NCBI RefSeq assembly: GCF_040807025.1
Contig: NC_090981.1
Span: 42,201,817-42,265,816 of the forward strand
Direction of reading: 5' to 3'
DNA from: Struthio camelus
Lineage: Eukaryota > Chordata > Aves > Struthioniformes > Struthionidae
Length of the DNA stretch: 64,000 nucleotides
Position numbers and translations under genes: made by a program
Notes under the pieces: generated by a model
Told to the model about the DNA's origin: nothing
The model's database searches: none
What the model saw: the letters and a program-made list of their open reading frames with translations, nothing else
Shown: positions 1 to 11,800 of the stretch, piece by piece
Layout of the letters: every line of letters begins with the position of its first letter
Numbering within the stretch: the stretch's first letter is position 1

Positions 1-1574
1 TCAACAGTGATTAGGGCTGATTCGTACTCCATCATCTGGGGCATGGAATGACCACTTTATTTAAAGTATCTGTCTTTGTATGATGTGATTTGAGAACTCC
101 AATTGATTCACAGTTGTCCTTCTAATATTTGAAGTAGAGACCCGCACACAGCATTTTGTCACGTTGCAAATCCACGTGAACTGCTGTTACTTTTTTAATT
201 TTTCAGCAAGAGACCTGATGAGCCTTGACTTGTTGACAGAGTTATACAAAACTTGTCTCCCTTGCCGGATATGGTGCCCCACAGTTTATTTTCCAGAAAC
301 GAGTTTTTTTGACTCATCTGCTGCATCTCTTATTTCCTATCCTATTGATACTTCCTGGGAAACCTCAAATACTAAATAGTCACTGTGTGACTTCTCATGC
401 CTTTCTGTAGCTGTAACAGCTAGGCAGACATCATAAACTCCTGCTAAAGTCCTTTTAGCACCATCATGTAGACCAGACCAAACGTATTCCATCAGATGGC
501 CTGGAGATCATGCATCAAGACAGCCCCTATTCTTTGCCATCTTTCTACCTGAAGTTGCATTGTTTGTTGTGTATGTACACAGTAACTACCAAGAATAAGG
601 GCCTAGCAGTTATGTCAGTACCTCTCCAATGTTCAACTCCTAGCTTTGAGCAACAGCTAAGACGCTTCTAAAATCTCTGTTTTGCCTGTGTCTACCTTTC
701 CTGAAATCTTTCAGCTGAAGTCTGAAAATTCTGTTCTGTTAACTGACGTACAACTACCACAAGGAAGAACCATTCTCATAAGTACTTTTCTTGAAATTAT
801 ACTGTTTGTTGTGGACCCAATTACTCCCTCAACCACAGCTGGCCAGGCTAATGAGCTGACAGACAGACAAGATCTGTGTGACCAACAACCTCCGGACTTG
901 CATGTTTGTTTTCAACAAAAGTTTCAACATCTTGTTGGCCTCTCCGAATCCCATACATTAGCACTTAGCAGTTTCTTTATACCTAATGATGGCATCTGGC
1001 TTGACCCTTTGTACTTTTTGAAATTTATCTTTGCTTAACTCTTCCTAGGTCACCTGGACTACTTCTAAAGAATTTCAGAGATCCAGTCTAAGCCAATAAT
1101 AACAGACAGACTGGTGGCTAACTAGCATAATTTGCTCATATTAAGCCAACAAATAGCATGAGAAATAAAGGCCGTCATCCAGAAAGTTCAGGGAATCATA
1201 ATTCAAGTGGATTTCAGTGTCCAGTCCCCTTTCCTGCATCCCCACTATAATCCCAGCATAACAAGCACTGTGTCAACCTCAGCAATGCAAAACATAGCCA
1301 GGTTTCCCTTACATCACTGCTTTTCAAAAAGTTGCAGTCCTTCATAATTGCCCATTTTATGACTCATGCATCAAAAAAGCATTAGACAGCATTGTTAATG
1401 ATCTTTAAATGCCTTTACAGGTAGACAGCATGTACAGAAATGCACAAAAGCTCAACTAAAACTCACCAGTCTCAGGTAGATAAGACCAAAAGTCATAGAT
1501 GCACAAATGCAGTGGCATTTCACTTCCCTTTCAATAACTGTCTTGGAAAAGCTACCTGTATGAGAGAAGAGGCA
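1..1574. other. non-coding flank
   Basis: AT-rich single-copy-looking DNA. Short open frames at 164-379 and 682-1038 show no domain or splice context. If the CpG island starts a leftward transcript, this is its first intron. Confidence 0.5.
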
Positions 1575-2085
1575 CATTAGATCCCACATATAGGGCCCAT
1601 CCAGCCCAGGATGTTGTCCCAGAGTACCCAAAAGTAGATGCTTGGGAAGAGGAGAAAGAACAGAAACAAGGCAAGTACATTCCAACATTTTCTCCACATA
1701 TTCTTTCAGCCTCCATTCACTTATGGCTCAGAAGTTTATAAAGCCACTGCATGGGGCTACATCTTTTTATACTGGAGTAACCAGTGTATTTTTCCTCCAA
1801 GAATTTGTCCAGTTGCTTTTGAACCCATGTACATTTTCTGATATCCAAAAGACTGCCGGGCAAAGCATTCTACAGCTGGCCCGGGTACTGTGTAAAAGAA
1901 CACCTTCTTCTGCATGTTTTGCATCTTCCATCTTTTAGTGTCATTTGACTGCTGCAATCTTGCCCTGAAAAACAGCAAACAACTGTTGCTGATTCACCAC
2001 CTTCACTCCAGTGAGAAGTTTATCTACCACATCTCCCCTCAGCCATCTCTCTTCCAGGTTATCAAATTTTTAGCAAAAAAAAATG
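1575..2085 (-). mobile_element. CR1 LINE 3' fragment, antisense
   Basis: Reading the plus strand, blocks match the reverse of the older CR1 3' region shared by turtles, crocodilians and birds: a piece ending in AGGGCCCATCCAGCCCAGG, the TTTTGAACCCATGTACA block, a CTTTTAGTGTCATTTG block, and CTCCCCTCAGCCATCTCTCT near 2032-2052. It is divergent and 5'-truncated, with no coding capacity. Its age suggests insertion before the avian radiation. Confidence 0.75.
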
Positions 2086-2699
2086 GAAGTAAATCAATTA
2101 ATTTTGAGTTAAGGAAATTTATTTTAACATGCTGGTTTATGGACTAGACATTTGGAACAATTTAGAGGACATTCAAGAGAGCAGATCCTCAGGTGGAACA
2201 CACTGCAATAGTTGCTCAAAAGGCATCATTACATAAAATTTCAAGGAAATCTCCCCTTAAAGTCTCACTCCACAAGCTTTCCTCCAGGACCAGTCAGTCA
2301 GGTTCACTCCATAAAGAGACACAAACTGTTACTTTCTCTTCTTGAGGGAAAATGTTTTTTCTTTCTTAGTGTTTTTACTTTTGTTTCCCTGCAAGAAAAA
2401 ATACCCTTCTTGCACTAAAGGAAAGAGAGGTGTACTCAGCACATTAAACAAAGTAACGGACCAACAGTACTTTTTTTAGCAATTTCCTGAGAGATGACAA
2501 AACATAAGAAACTTCAGCCAACAGCATAACACATTGGGTTTGTTACAAAACCACACGTTAAGTTGATATAATTGACTGCTGCTGCTCAAGAAAAGCCTCT
2601 GGCTCTAGCAGCTGCGCACACCTACTGCGAATCAGGCTATGGGTGCGTCCGCAGCATGTGTCTGAAGTCCAGGCGCACACCTGCCTGCAGCCTGTTAAA
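2086..2699. other. non-coding, edge of CpG island
   Basis: AT-rich sequence grading into the CpG island; a CTGCTGCTG run lies near 2577. Nothing else recognised. Confidence 0.5.
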
Positions 2700-4290
2700 T
2701 CACTAGCGCTCCCCCCCGCCCTTTCCCCCTACCCGTAGCACTCCCCTGTAATTAACTTTGAGGACACTCGGCGGAGCTCCCCGGCAGCGCCCCGCTGCCG
2801 CCGCCAGCAGGCTGCTCCGCCGCCCGGCGGCCCCCAGCCCCGACCTCGGCGGGCTCCTTCCCCCGCGGAGCGCCGGCCGGCGCGGACGGGCAGCCCGCAG
2901 CCCCGCCGGGCGGCTCCCCGCCCGCGGGCCGCGCTCGGCCGCCGCCTGCCCCCTCCTCGCTGCGCACCCGCGGAGGGACGCGGCAGAGCCTGCAGCCCGC
3001 CCGGCGCCCCCCGCCCCGCCGGCCCCTCCGCGGGCACCCGCTTTTCCTCTTTTCCCAACTCCGCCGCCGCGGCGCTGGCCGAGCCTCCAAGTTTGCGCCA
3101 GCCGCGGGGCAGCGCGGAGACTGCCGGCTCCGAAAGGGAGCGGCGAGGCCGTGCGAGGAGGAGAAGGGGACAGGCAGGAGCCGCTGCCCAACGCACCTTT
3201 CAGCGCGAAAAGTTGAGGCTGCGCGCAGCGCGCCGCGCCTCGCCCCGCGGCCGCCGGGCCGGGCTGTGCCGGGCCGGGCTCCCCGCGGCAGCCCCGCTCC
3301 CGCTGTCCGGGAAGGGCCGGCCCGGCCCGGCCCGGCGGGATGTTCCCCCCCCCCCCCCCCCGCGCACTCACCGCGGCGGAGCGGGGCCGTCCCGTCCCGG
3401 GCCGGGCGCGGGCGGCAGCTGCTGGCAGGACGCGCGCTGCCGCCGCTCCTCCGCTCGGAGTGAGAGCGGGCGAGCGTGTGCGACCACACAGCAGCACCCA
3501 TGACGTGGTGGAGAAAGGAGGGGCCGCCGCCCGCCCGGCAACCTGGCGGGAGGCGGCGGCGAGGTCCCCGGGAGCGGAGCGGAGCGGAGCGGCGGGGCGG
3601 GGGCGGGCAGCAGCGCTGCCCGGCGGGCGGCCCGCCGCCGCCGCCGCCGCTCCCGCGGGCTCGCAGCCCCTCGTCCGCCCGCTGCCCACGTGCAAACCCC
3701 CGCCCAGCGGCGCGGACCTGCCTCCCCCACTGCTGCCATCGAGAAAACGGGGAGGCAGAGGAGGAAGCGCGGGACTAAACTGCTGCTTTGCAACAGCCGG
3801 GGCGAGGCGAGGCGAGGCGAGGCGAGGCGAAGGGGCCCGACCCGGCCTGGCGAGAACGGGCGGTGCCCCTCGCCCGGGCTGCCACGGACGGGAAGCGCCC
3901 GGGGTGGGGGGTCAAACCGGGCGGTTTTAGCCGCCGGCCGCCCTCGCCTTCCGCAGTGGGGCCGGGGCTCTGGCGGCGGCCGCCCCCCGCCCGCAGCTCG
4001 GGGCCGCCCGGGCTCCGCGCCTGCCCGCCCCTGCAGGAGAGCCTTGCCCGGGGGCAGCGCTGCCTCCGGTCGGCTGCCCTGTGGAAACGCGGAAGGGTAA
4101 GGAGCGGGCGAGAGCAGAGGGACGTAGCCGTCTGGTCTGGGAGGGAGCCGCCGCGGCTGTTCCCCGCCGGGAAGCCCCTTCCGCGGGTGGCGGCGGGGCT
4201 CCCTGCGCCAGGCAGGGCTGAGGCGGTGCCTGGTTGCGGCAGGAACTGGGCCATGGCTGTGGCTGTCGTTTTCTTAAACTGCGGTCTAGA
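2700..4290. promoter_or_regulatory. CpG island promoter, possibly of GCNT4 (minus strand)
   Basis: About 1.6 kb of very GC-rich, CpG-dense sequence in an otherwise AT-rich window. It has GC-box-like runs (around 3591-3607), a CACGTG E-box at 3687-3692, a TGACGT half-CRE near 3500, pentamer repeats (GGAGC x4 at 3571-3590, GGCGA x6 at 3801-3830) and no TATA box. A strong minus-strand donor (GCG|GTGAGT) has its GT at 3371-3370 and a plus-strand donor (AAGG|GTAAGG) at 4097. Many long open frames cross it, but that is expected of GC-rich DNA. In amniotes GCNT4 lies just 3' of ANKRD31 in the same orientation, so a minus-strand 5' noncoding exon of GCNT4 is the best guess. Confidence 0.7.
3371..3700 (-). 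other. candidate 5' noncoding first exon (GCNT4?)
   Basis: Inferred minus-strand exon ending at the donor GCG|GTGAGT (about 3372). Its start is unknown and set loosely at the E-box and GC-box cluster. The partner exon would be left of the window or in 1-2700. No acceptor or coding sequence for GCNT4 was identified here. Confidence 0.3.
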
Positions 4291-5754
4291 TTTAAAGCGC
4301 TGCTTATACTGAAATAACCCACCTTTGCACTGGCCTATTCCAGTTCCTCAACTAGTCCCAGACATAAGCCGGTGCTGTGAGTTCAGCTTAAGCTGCTGCT
4401 AGGCTCACCACGGGAGCGCTAGCACGCTTTCGGTAGGCCAGTGCCCCTGGAGCACCGACTGAGTGGGAATTTCAGAAGACACCTCCAGTGCACATCTGTC
4501 CGCTCTGTTAGCCTAGACCTCACAGTTATGACAGCTCAGTTGATGGATACTAATTGCTTAAATCACTATAACTGAATTATATTTAACTATGTCTGTGTTC
4601 CTTCCACAGTAACATAAGCAAATGCCTGCTGGACAATTCACCCAGTGATTATACTGCTATAATAATATTGGTGTAACTGGTAAAACTGGTAAAACTTTCT
4701 CCCAGGGACAAAGCCAAAAACTTACCAAAAGAAAAAAAAAGTATATAAATTTTAAAGTTCTTTGAAATCAGTCCCATCTTTTAACTGTTTCACCCTCTTC
4801 CTGTATCACATTTAAGCTTCTTATTCATCTTTTTGTTTGCACTGGCACCCTTCCATTATGACATAAAAATAAAATATCACTCCTCTTGTTATCACTTCCC
4901 ATTGTCTCCTCACCATTAACAGGTTCATTTCAAAAGCCACATTTTAGTCCATGTACTTCAGCTGACTGCAGCTTTTAAGTCTCAGTCCATACTATTAAGC
5001 TATTAAGTCTATGGAGCAATGTTTAAAGTTTCTGTATACATAAAGGGCTTATATGCCTCAAAACTCATCTATTTTTTCCAGGTAAATTAGCAAATAAAAG
5101 ATATTATTTCCACATATAAAAATTATGTTACAAATAGGCTTAGATCATAATAGCGCTAATACTATTTTACAAAAAAAAAAAAAAAAAAAAAAGGCCAGAA
5201 ACTTAAACATTCAAATTCCAGATGGTCTGTATGATTTCCTACCTGACTGGTGACTTGACGACTGGTGACCAGAAAAAGAGCCTAAACCTCATATATAAGT
5301 TGTTCATTCTCATAATCATTTGAATAGATGTTTTTCCCCAATCAACATTAAGGTTTGAAAGCCAGAAAAAAAATCTTCACTTGTGTGTCATATTTATAAA
5401 ATACTTACCAACTTGCTCCAAGAATTTATTCAAATTCCCTTAGCAACATTATTCTGGTATTTCTTTTGCCTCTTCCCCCTCCCCACTTTTGGTAGAATTT
5501 CCATAGGCACCACCATCAAAAAACCACCAGATATTTGCATCTTACAGTACTTTAAATACCTTTCCAAAGCTGGCCTTTATTCCCATGTTTCTCTTACCTT
5601 ATCAGTTCTTCCTAAATAAGTCAGCTTTGCGCAGCAAGAAGGTGCAATGTTTTGTGCTGATCCTCTGCCTAGAGTGAGCTTAGCGCTATCTGTACCTTTG
5701 TCTTTGTTTCAGTGTCTCTTTCCCTCTTGTCTCCCTTCCTTATGTCATTTCATA
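4291..5754. other. intergenic, with A22 homopolymer
   Basis: AT-rich spacer. A run of 22 A occupies 5171-5192 without a recognisable retroposed body next to it. No gene seen. Confidence 0.5.
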
Positions 5755-5757
5755 ACC

Positions 5758-5831
5758 TATGGCCTGTGTTATTCAGGAGGTCAGATTATCACATTGATCC
5801 CTTCTGGCCTTAAAAATCTATGAATCTATGT
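5758..5831 (+). mobile_element. CR1 LINE 3' tail
   Basis: Contains GGAGGTCAGATTATCACA, CCCTTCTGGCCTTAAAAATC and the terminal repeat CTATGAATCTATG, the characteristic 3' end of older sauropsid CR1 elements. Only the last about 75 bp remain recognisable. Confidence 0.8.
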
Positions 5832-8800
5832 TCTCTTGTCTGCCTCCCAGCTGCTTATCTTCCTTCTCACTCTCATGCTTTTTGTTTTGTGCCTTGCATT
5901 CTTCCTCACTGGTATTAATCTTCCAACTGATTTTTTTTCACTCCATCTTGGTTAAAAAAATAAAAAATAAAAAAAATCAGCTGGAATATGAATCTGAAAT
6001 CGTGGCTTTTGTTCCCTGCATCATCTCTTTCTCCTCTTATTCCCTATCTGGATATTAACAGCAGACAGAATGCCAGCTTTTTTGTATTCTTTGCATTGTA
6101 TTCCTGTTCTCCTTTATTCTGCTCTGCAAAAAATTTGCACTAATTCAGAGCCTAGGAGTAGAGAAGTGGCCTACTAAATAAGAGAACTGAATAGTGAAAG
6201 GAGCATGAGGAGCTGGGAGAAGTAACCACTGCTGCTTGCCACATGTGAGCAGGGGCACTATTCCTTTGCTGTACTTGGGATCAATGCTAGTTGCTTCTCT
6301 TTGACCTGTAATAACAGCTTAAATTTTTATGCAAAAGTATAGTTAGAAAGCACAAACTGAAATTGAGAAAACAAAACATCCTATTCATGATTGCATGACT
6401 TTTGTCAAGTCTTAATGGGTCTTTACATTAAAAAAAAGATTCAGGTAGGCAGAATTTGGAAAATTCATGCTTATAAGAAGATTTAGGAGGTAGAATCCCA
6501 TATTTGTTAGTCAAGCTAACACCTTTCTTAAGATGTTTACATAAATATTGAAAAAAAGTTGCAACTTACTTTTGCATGTGGTGTCAATAAGCGACAGCAG
6601 TTTTCATGTAATATGCCTTTTTACCTCTTCATCAATCTTGAATCAATCAGATTTTTTGACACTGCATCTCTTTACTGCCTTAGGTCACATAATCATGTTA
6701 ATATAACGGACTAAAAGTATTACTGTCAAGTCCTTCCAGTTTTTATATATTAATTTTATTAAATATCTTATAACAAAGAAAAAATGTCAAACTCACCATA
6801 AGTAAGTAATTTGGTAGTAATTTTAACAGTCAAAAATGTTTCAGTTTTAATGGGGAACTAATCTCCTCTTCTAGGGGTGTTCTGAGCTATCTGAATGAAC
6901 AGTTTCTTTAAACCAATATGCCTTTAGGTTTGTTTTGCTGCAGCAGTTGTGAGAGCGTTCCATCTTCTTTCTGTGTGGAAACTGACCTTTCTTAAACACC
7001 TATCACTCAGTAGCCTTTTACTTTTTTGGCTTCCTGGCAGTTTGCATTTTTTCATCCTTACAGTCTGATCAAGTAAGGATTGCTCATGCGTCCTAGGACA
7101 CAGTATTAACGCCCTGCCCATCAGAACCCTCTCTCCTCCCTAAACCTTCTTCTCTTTGAGACACTAATAAAATTCCTGCAGAACAGCTCTTCCCACTCCA
7201 AATAGCTAGCTGAGCTTGTTATATATTGACAGGAGACATTCCTCATCCCATTCACTGGAGTTAGGAGGAGTAGGTGTGATTATTACAGCTCTCCTTATCA
7301 TCCAGAGAATGAAAGAGTGAGAATGCAATTTGAATGGAGATAATTCTCATGACAGACAAATGTGTATAAATATGCTACTGAGGCAGACTCATATATTGTA
7401 AAATTAAAACAAATAGAAATCCTTCAGAGATCAGGGTGAATATCTAAGATGTTTTTAGATTGAAAAATTCATTTACCAGAAATGAGCTCATTGTATTTCC
7501 TGCCATATGCTAGCACATTTTCTGACTATCAGATGTATTTGGTTGGAACATCAGTGGAATTTCCCTGTCTAAGCACTTCAGTTGGTTAAGATTCTTCTTT
7601 TAACCTCTCGTAGCATACATCTCCTCTCAAATGTTTGCATATATCCCTATCACGTAAAGCAAAGTTGTTTGCGATTTTCAAAGCTGTCCACCTTGATTTT
7701 TGCCTAACCTAACAGCTTATGTTATACACAAACATTTGCAGCCATTTCCGATAGCATATGCTCAGGCAGATTGGTTCTAAAGTTAAGCGTAAAAAGTGAC
7801 TATCAAGTGTTGATACCTATCTGCTTCCATGGAGCCACACTGAGCACGGGCAGATATGAAGCCATGGAAAGCAGTGGAGTTACATAAAAAATTATCAGCA
7901 TGCAATACAATTCTCAGTGAATGCCAGTGTAAATCAGGTCCTTGTCTATTTCTCCGTTTCATAATCCTACAGAACACAATTCAATACTGACAGTTATCCT
8001 TACCTGCTACAAAGTACTCTCCAGTTCCTCATTTATCCAAGGAGTCTTTCAGTCCATTTTAAATGCTGGGCAAATGATTTATCAAAATGATGGTAACAAA
8101 ACATTTAATTCTAAAAGTTCAAATGTTTACTTTTAAGTGATGACAAAGCAAGAAACGCCTCCGCACTCAAGAATTCTTTAAAATCCAAAATCTTCACATT
8201 CTTTGTAGAAATTCCAATGTTTTTCCATTATATGACACGGTAGAAACTCATCTTTATGCACTATTACTATTTCATTGAATAGAAGAAAATGCATCAGATT
8301 TGCTGAGTTGAACTGGACAGAAGAGCCTGTTGAAAAGGAAAGCAAATGATTAGAAAGTTTATATTAAAATAATGGAAAGAAATTCCTGGCACTATTATCT
8401 AGATTAATAGCTCTTTAGAAGCATGTAAAGCTTTACAGATCCCTGTGTCCTAGGAATCCTGTAACAGCCATGTAATCTGTTGTACGGGCACAACACTGCA
8501 CCCAGACTTCGCTGAGACAAGGGCAGTATTACGCTTCCTGGTGCCCAGAGTGAGAAATCAATGCTTCCAGCCGTTCCTAACTATATAATGGCCCCTGTGG
8601 AAATAGGTATAAAAATGCAATTCTTCAGCATTGCTTGAATTTCACATTTATCTCCACAAATGGGTAAGTTTAGTATACTTGCTAAAAATAAAGGAATCCC
8701 TCTCACCATGCCCTTCCTACTATCCTGACTGGACTATATACAGAGGGAGAAACACACTAGAATACAAGAAACTGCAGGATTGAACAATGGATATTTGCAA

Positions 8801-11800
8801 TATTTAAATATCTGCTGGACTGAAACAACTACTGCAATGCCTGAACTAAGGCATTTGTGTCACTGCAGAATAATCTGACCCTCTTGAGTTTTCGTTTTCA
8901 CTGTTAAAATCAGTAACAAAATAACAGTATAAAGAAACAGCAGTAGCAAACATTACAAGACATTTTCTCCGTAACAGTAAAGAATGTAAAAGGCATTTGG
9001 GTTTTCAGAGGTATTTGATTTTGTTCATCTTTCATCCCTATTTTTTCCCTTAAATTCCTTTGCACAAAATATCAGAGCAGCTAAGCTGCCACAACCAGCA
9101 CAACACAGAAACTGTCCATGAGGACAAAACTGTCATATTATTTAGCAGTTGCTATCAAGAGAAGGAAGGTTGTTGTAAAAGCAGGTTTAGCTTCTGGGTT
9201 TTTTTGTTTTTGTTTTTTTAAAAAAACAAAACCAGTGTTCAGATAACATTCAAATATTTCAAGAGGCAAAATAGGGTAAGTATTTCAAGATGATTAGATC
9301 AGCCAGATCTAATCAGATCGTTACAAGGCAGACAAAGCATGTTTGAAGGTACACCAGTTGTTCATTTAGCTTGTACTTATTCCTTGGCTACAATGTGACA
9401 TTGCAAAAGTTAGTCTTTCCCTTTCACCAAGGTTTTCCAATTGTGTCACCTACACTGATTCTAGAATACAACACATGATGTTCACGCACCTGAAAACACT
9501 GATAGGTCCCAATGGCAAAAAAAACCCAAAAACCAAAAAAAAAAACCCAAAAAGTTTATCTTTTAAGCCTAGTATATCTTCTTTTAAGTCTACATCTCAT
9601 GCTCAGTGGGGATTTGCCTGCCACTTCCCAACTTCAAGGAGCTCACCACCCAAAGCAGCAGGGAGGTGAATTACTACTAATAGTGATACTTGTGTTCAGA
9701 ATCATAAGCACACAACCTTGCACAGGAGGATATACACACTTCCATACCCATAACATTCACAGTAAAACGTCCGACTTCAGTGACAATAGGGTTTCATCCA
9801 GTATCTTAAACCAGTGACTCTTCAGTACGCTCATGCCATTATACAATACATAATGGAACAAAAAGCATGAGGGAGATGAGGGAGTCTGCTATCTAGGGTA
9901 TATTCAGGTACCCCAGACTACGACAAGCAAAGACTGACAGACTGAATACTTCTGTCCTCTCCAGGAGGTTATATTACAATGCTCCTCACACAAACTCTTT
10001 ACCTTTTATGAATAGTGGTCAGTCACACCAGAGGAAGTAATCTACATATACAACCAGAAGTAACGCGTCAAATAGTATAAACAGGAATGCTTGGATGGGA
10101 AGCCATGGAATAGTTCTAAGAACAACACCTCCAGAAAAAAAGATCTTTGAAATAAGTCTCAGGATTTTTTGATACATAGACATGATTATGGCATAAACTT
10201 GGCTGAAAGGCCATCTTTAATACAGAGTATGTAGTAATATACTTGTTGCCAATTCCCATAGTAATTCCCATGACAGGTGTGACTTCAACCACCTTTAACT
10301 TGTTGGAAAAGCCTCTTTTTCCTCCTGAAATGTCCATATGTTGTTTCTAAGCAGAGGAAAATTTCTTGGCAAAGTCTGAAGTTAATTTAACAACCTATTT
10401 TGAGAAACCATAACAGGAGAAAAGCCATTCCTTTTTTACTTTCGGAAGTGTTTTCTTTTTTTTAATAGTGGTTTTTCACATAGGAATTTTTCCAAATATA
10501 TATATAGATAAATAAATATATGCTTTGAGAACATGGCATATGATTGTTTTAATGATGAACTTAGGTCTAAAATTCTGCAATTAATTGCTGTGAAAATGCA
10601 AAGCTCTTAGATATTATCAGATTTCAGTTATGTTTATACATTACAAAGCCTTTGAGAAGTTTTGCAGAGCTCATTAGATCATTTGGTACAGACTGTGGAA
10701 CCTGCAACCTCTTTAAACCAAACCTCTTTAGATTTGTTTCTAGAAATCCGAGGTTTGTGAGTACGGTGAAATAAACAGCTTCTGCTGAAAGCATACAGGC
10801 ATGAGTGCTCTGCAGCCCAATCCTTAGCCTCCTATGTGCCTGAAAAATTACAGTCTTTGAGCCCGTTATCTAAGAATCTCACCAAATAAATCTAGTTCAC
10901 GTTTTCTAGAACTTTTCAAAGACCAAGTCCTCCGCCTTGACTCCAAGAGTAATTCTTTACTTATGAATGATGGAAAGTATCTAATGAGAGGAAAAGTATC
11001 TATATGTAGGAGGAGAGGGCTACCTTCACTTGCTCATGGACACTACGTCTGCTGAAATAAAATAGCTGTATACATTTCAGCATGTAATTCCCTCCATTTT
11101 GGTTCAGCTGATTTTAGGAAGGAGAGGAGGAGTACTGCCACCAAAAAAGCCATTATTAGTGACTCTGGTCTCTGACTATGCACAAAACCGGACCTCGTCC
11201 TTTCAGCCTTCACTGCAATATTCTAACTCATCTACAAGAATTCTAAAATCACATTTGAAAGTGTAACACTGTTATGACTAAATCAATCTACTGAAATAAC
11301 CTTTTTAGCAGTTGGTGGCTCTCTTTGCTGACTGCTTTGGGCAAATTCATGTTTTACCTATTGGATTAAGATTTTGTAAACTAAATGTCAGCATTTTCCC
11401 TTCTAATGAATCCAACTTTAATCAGCTGATAGCTGATTAATATCCTTCCCATTTTCATTTTTCTTTCTCGCTTTTTTTCCTTCCATCTCTTCCTTTGCTT
11501 ACTGTTATTTTTAACCCTTTGCTTTGAGGTTTCCTTTCTCCTTTTTGACATCTGTTAACTCTCATTCCCTTACAAAAGGCAGGCAGCTTACAGGCTGTTA
11601 GCAGTGGAGAACTGTTCCAATACTACTGTCCAAAACAAAGCTGACTGCCTCAGGCACATAGACAGGCAGCATGCACATAAGAAGGCTCTCTTCCTTTTAC
11701 CAGCTTTGCTGTCCTGTTAGCTGCTCTCACTTTTCTGCCACCTTCATGAACCACAACACGAAGTATCACTGCAATTGGTATTAATATCAGAACGAGCTTT

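Noticed and set aside
1452..1978. Minus- and plus-strand short frames
   Set aside because: They overlap the antisense CR1 fragment, which is noncoding and decayed.
2703..3930. Several long overlapping open frames on both strands (up to 330 codons), rich in Ala, Gly, Pro and Arg
   Set aside because: They lie in a CpG island where stops are rare, and overlap in up to five frames with no domain or conserved start.
5171..5192. A22 run as the tail of a processed pseudogene or SINE
   Set aside because: The upstream sequence shows no recognisable transcript or target duplication.
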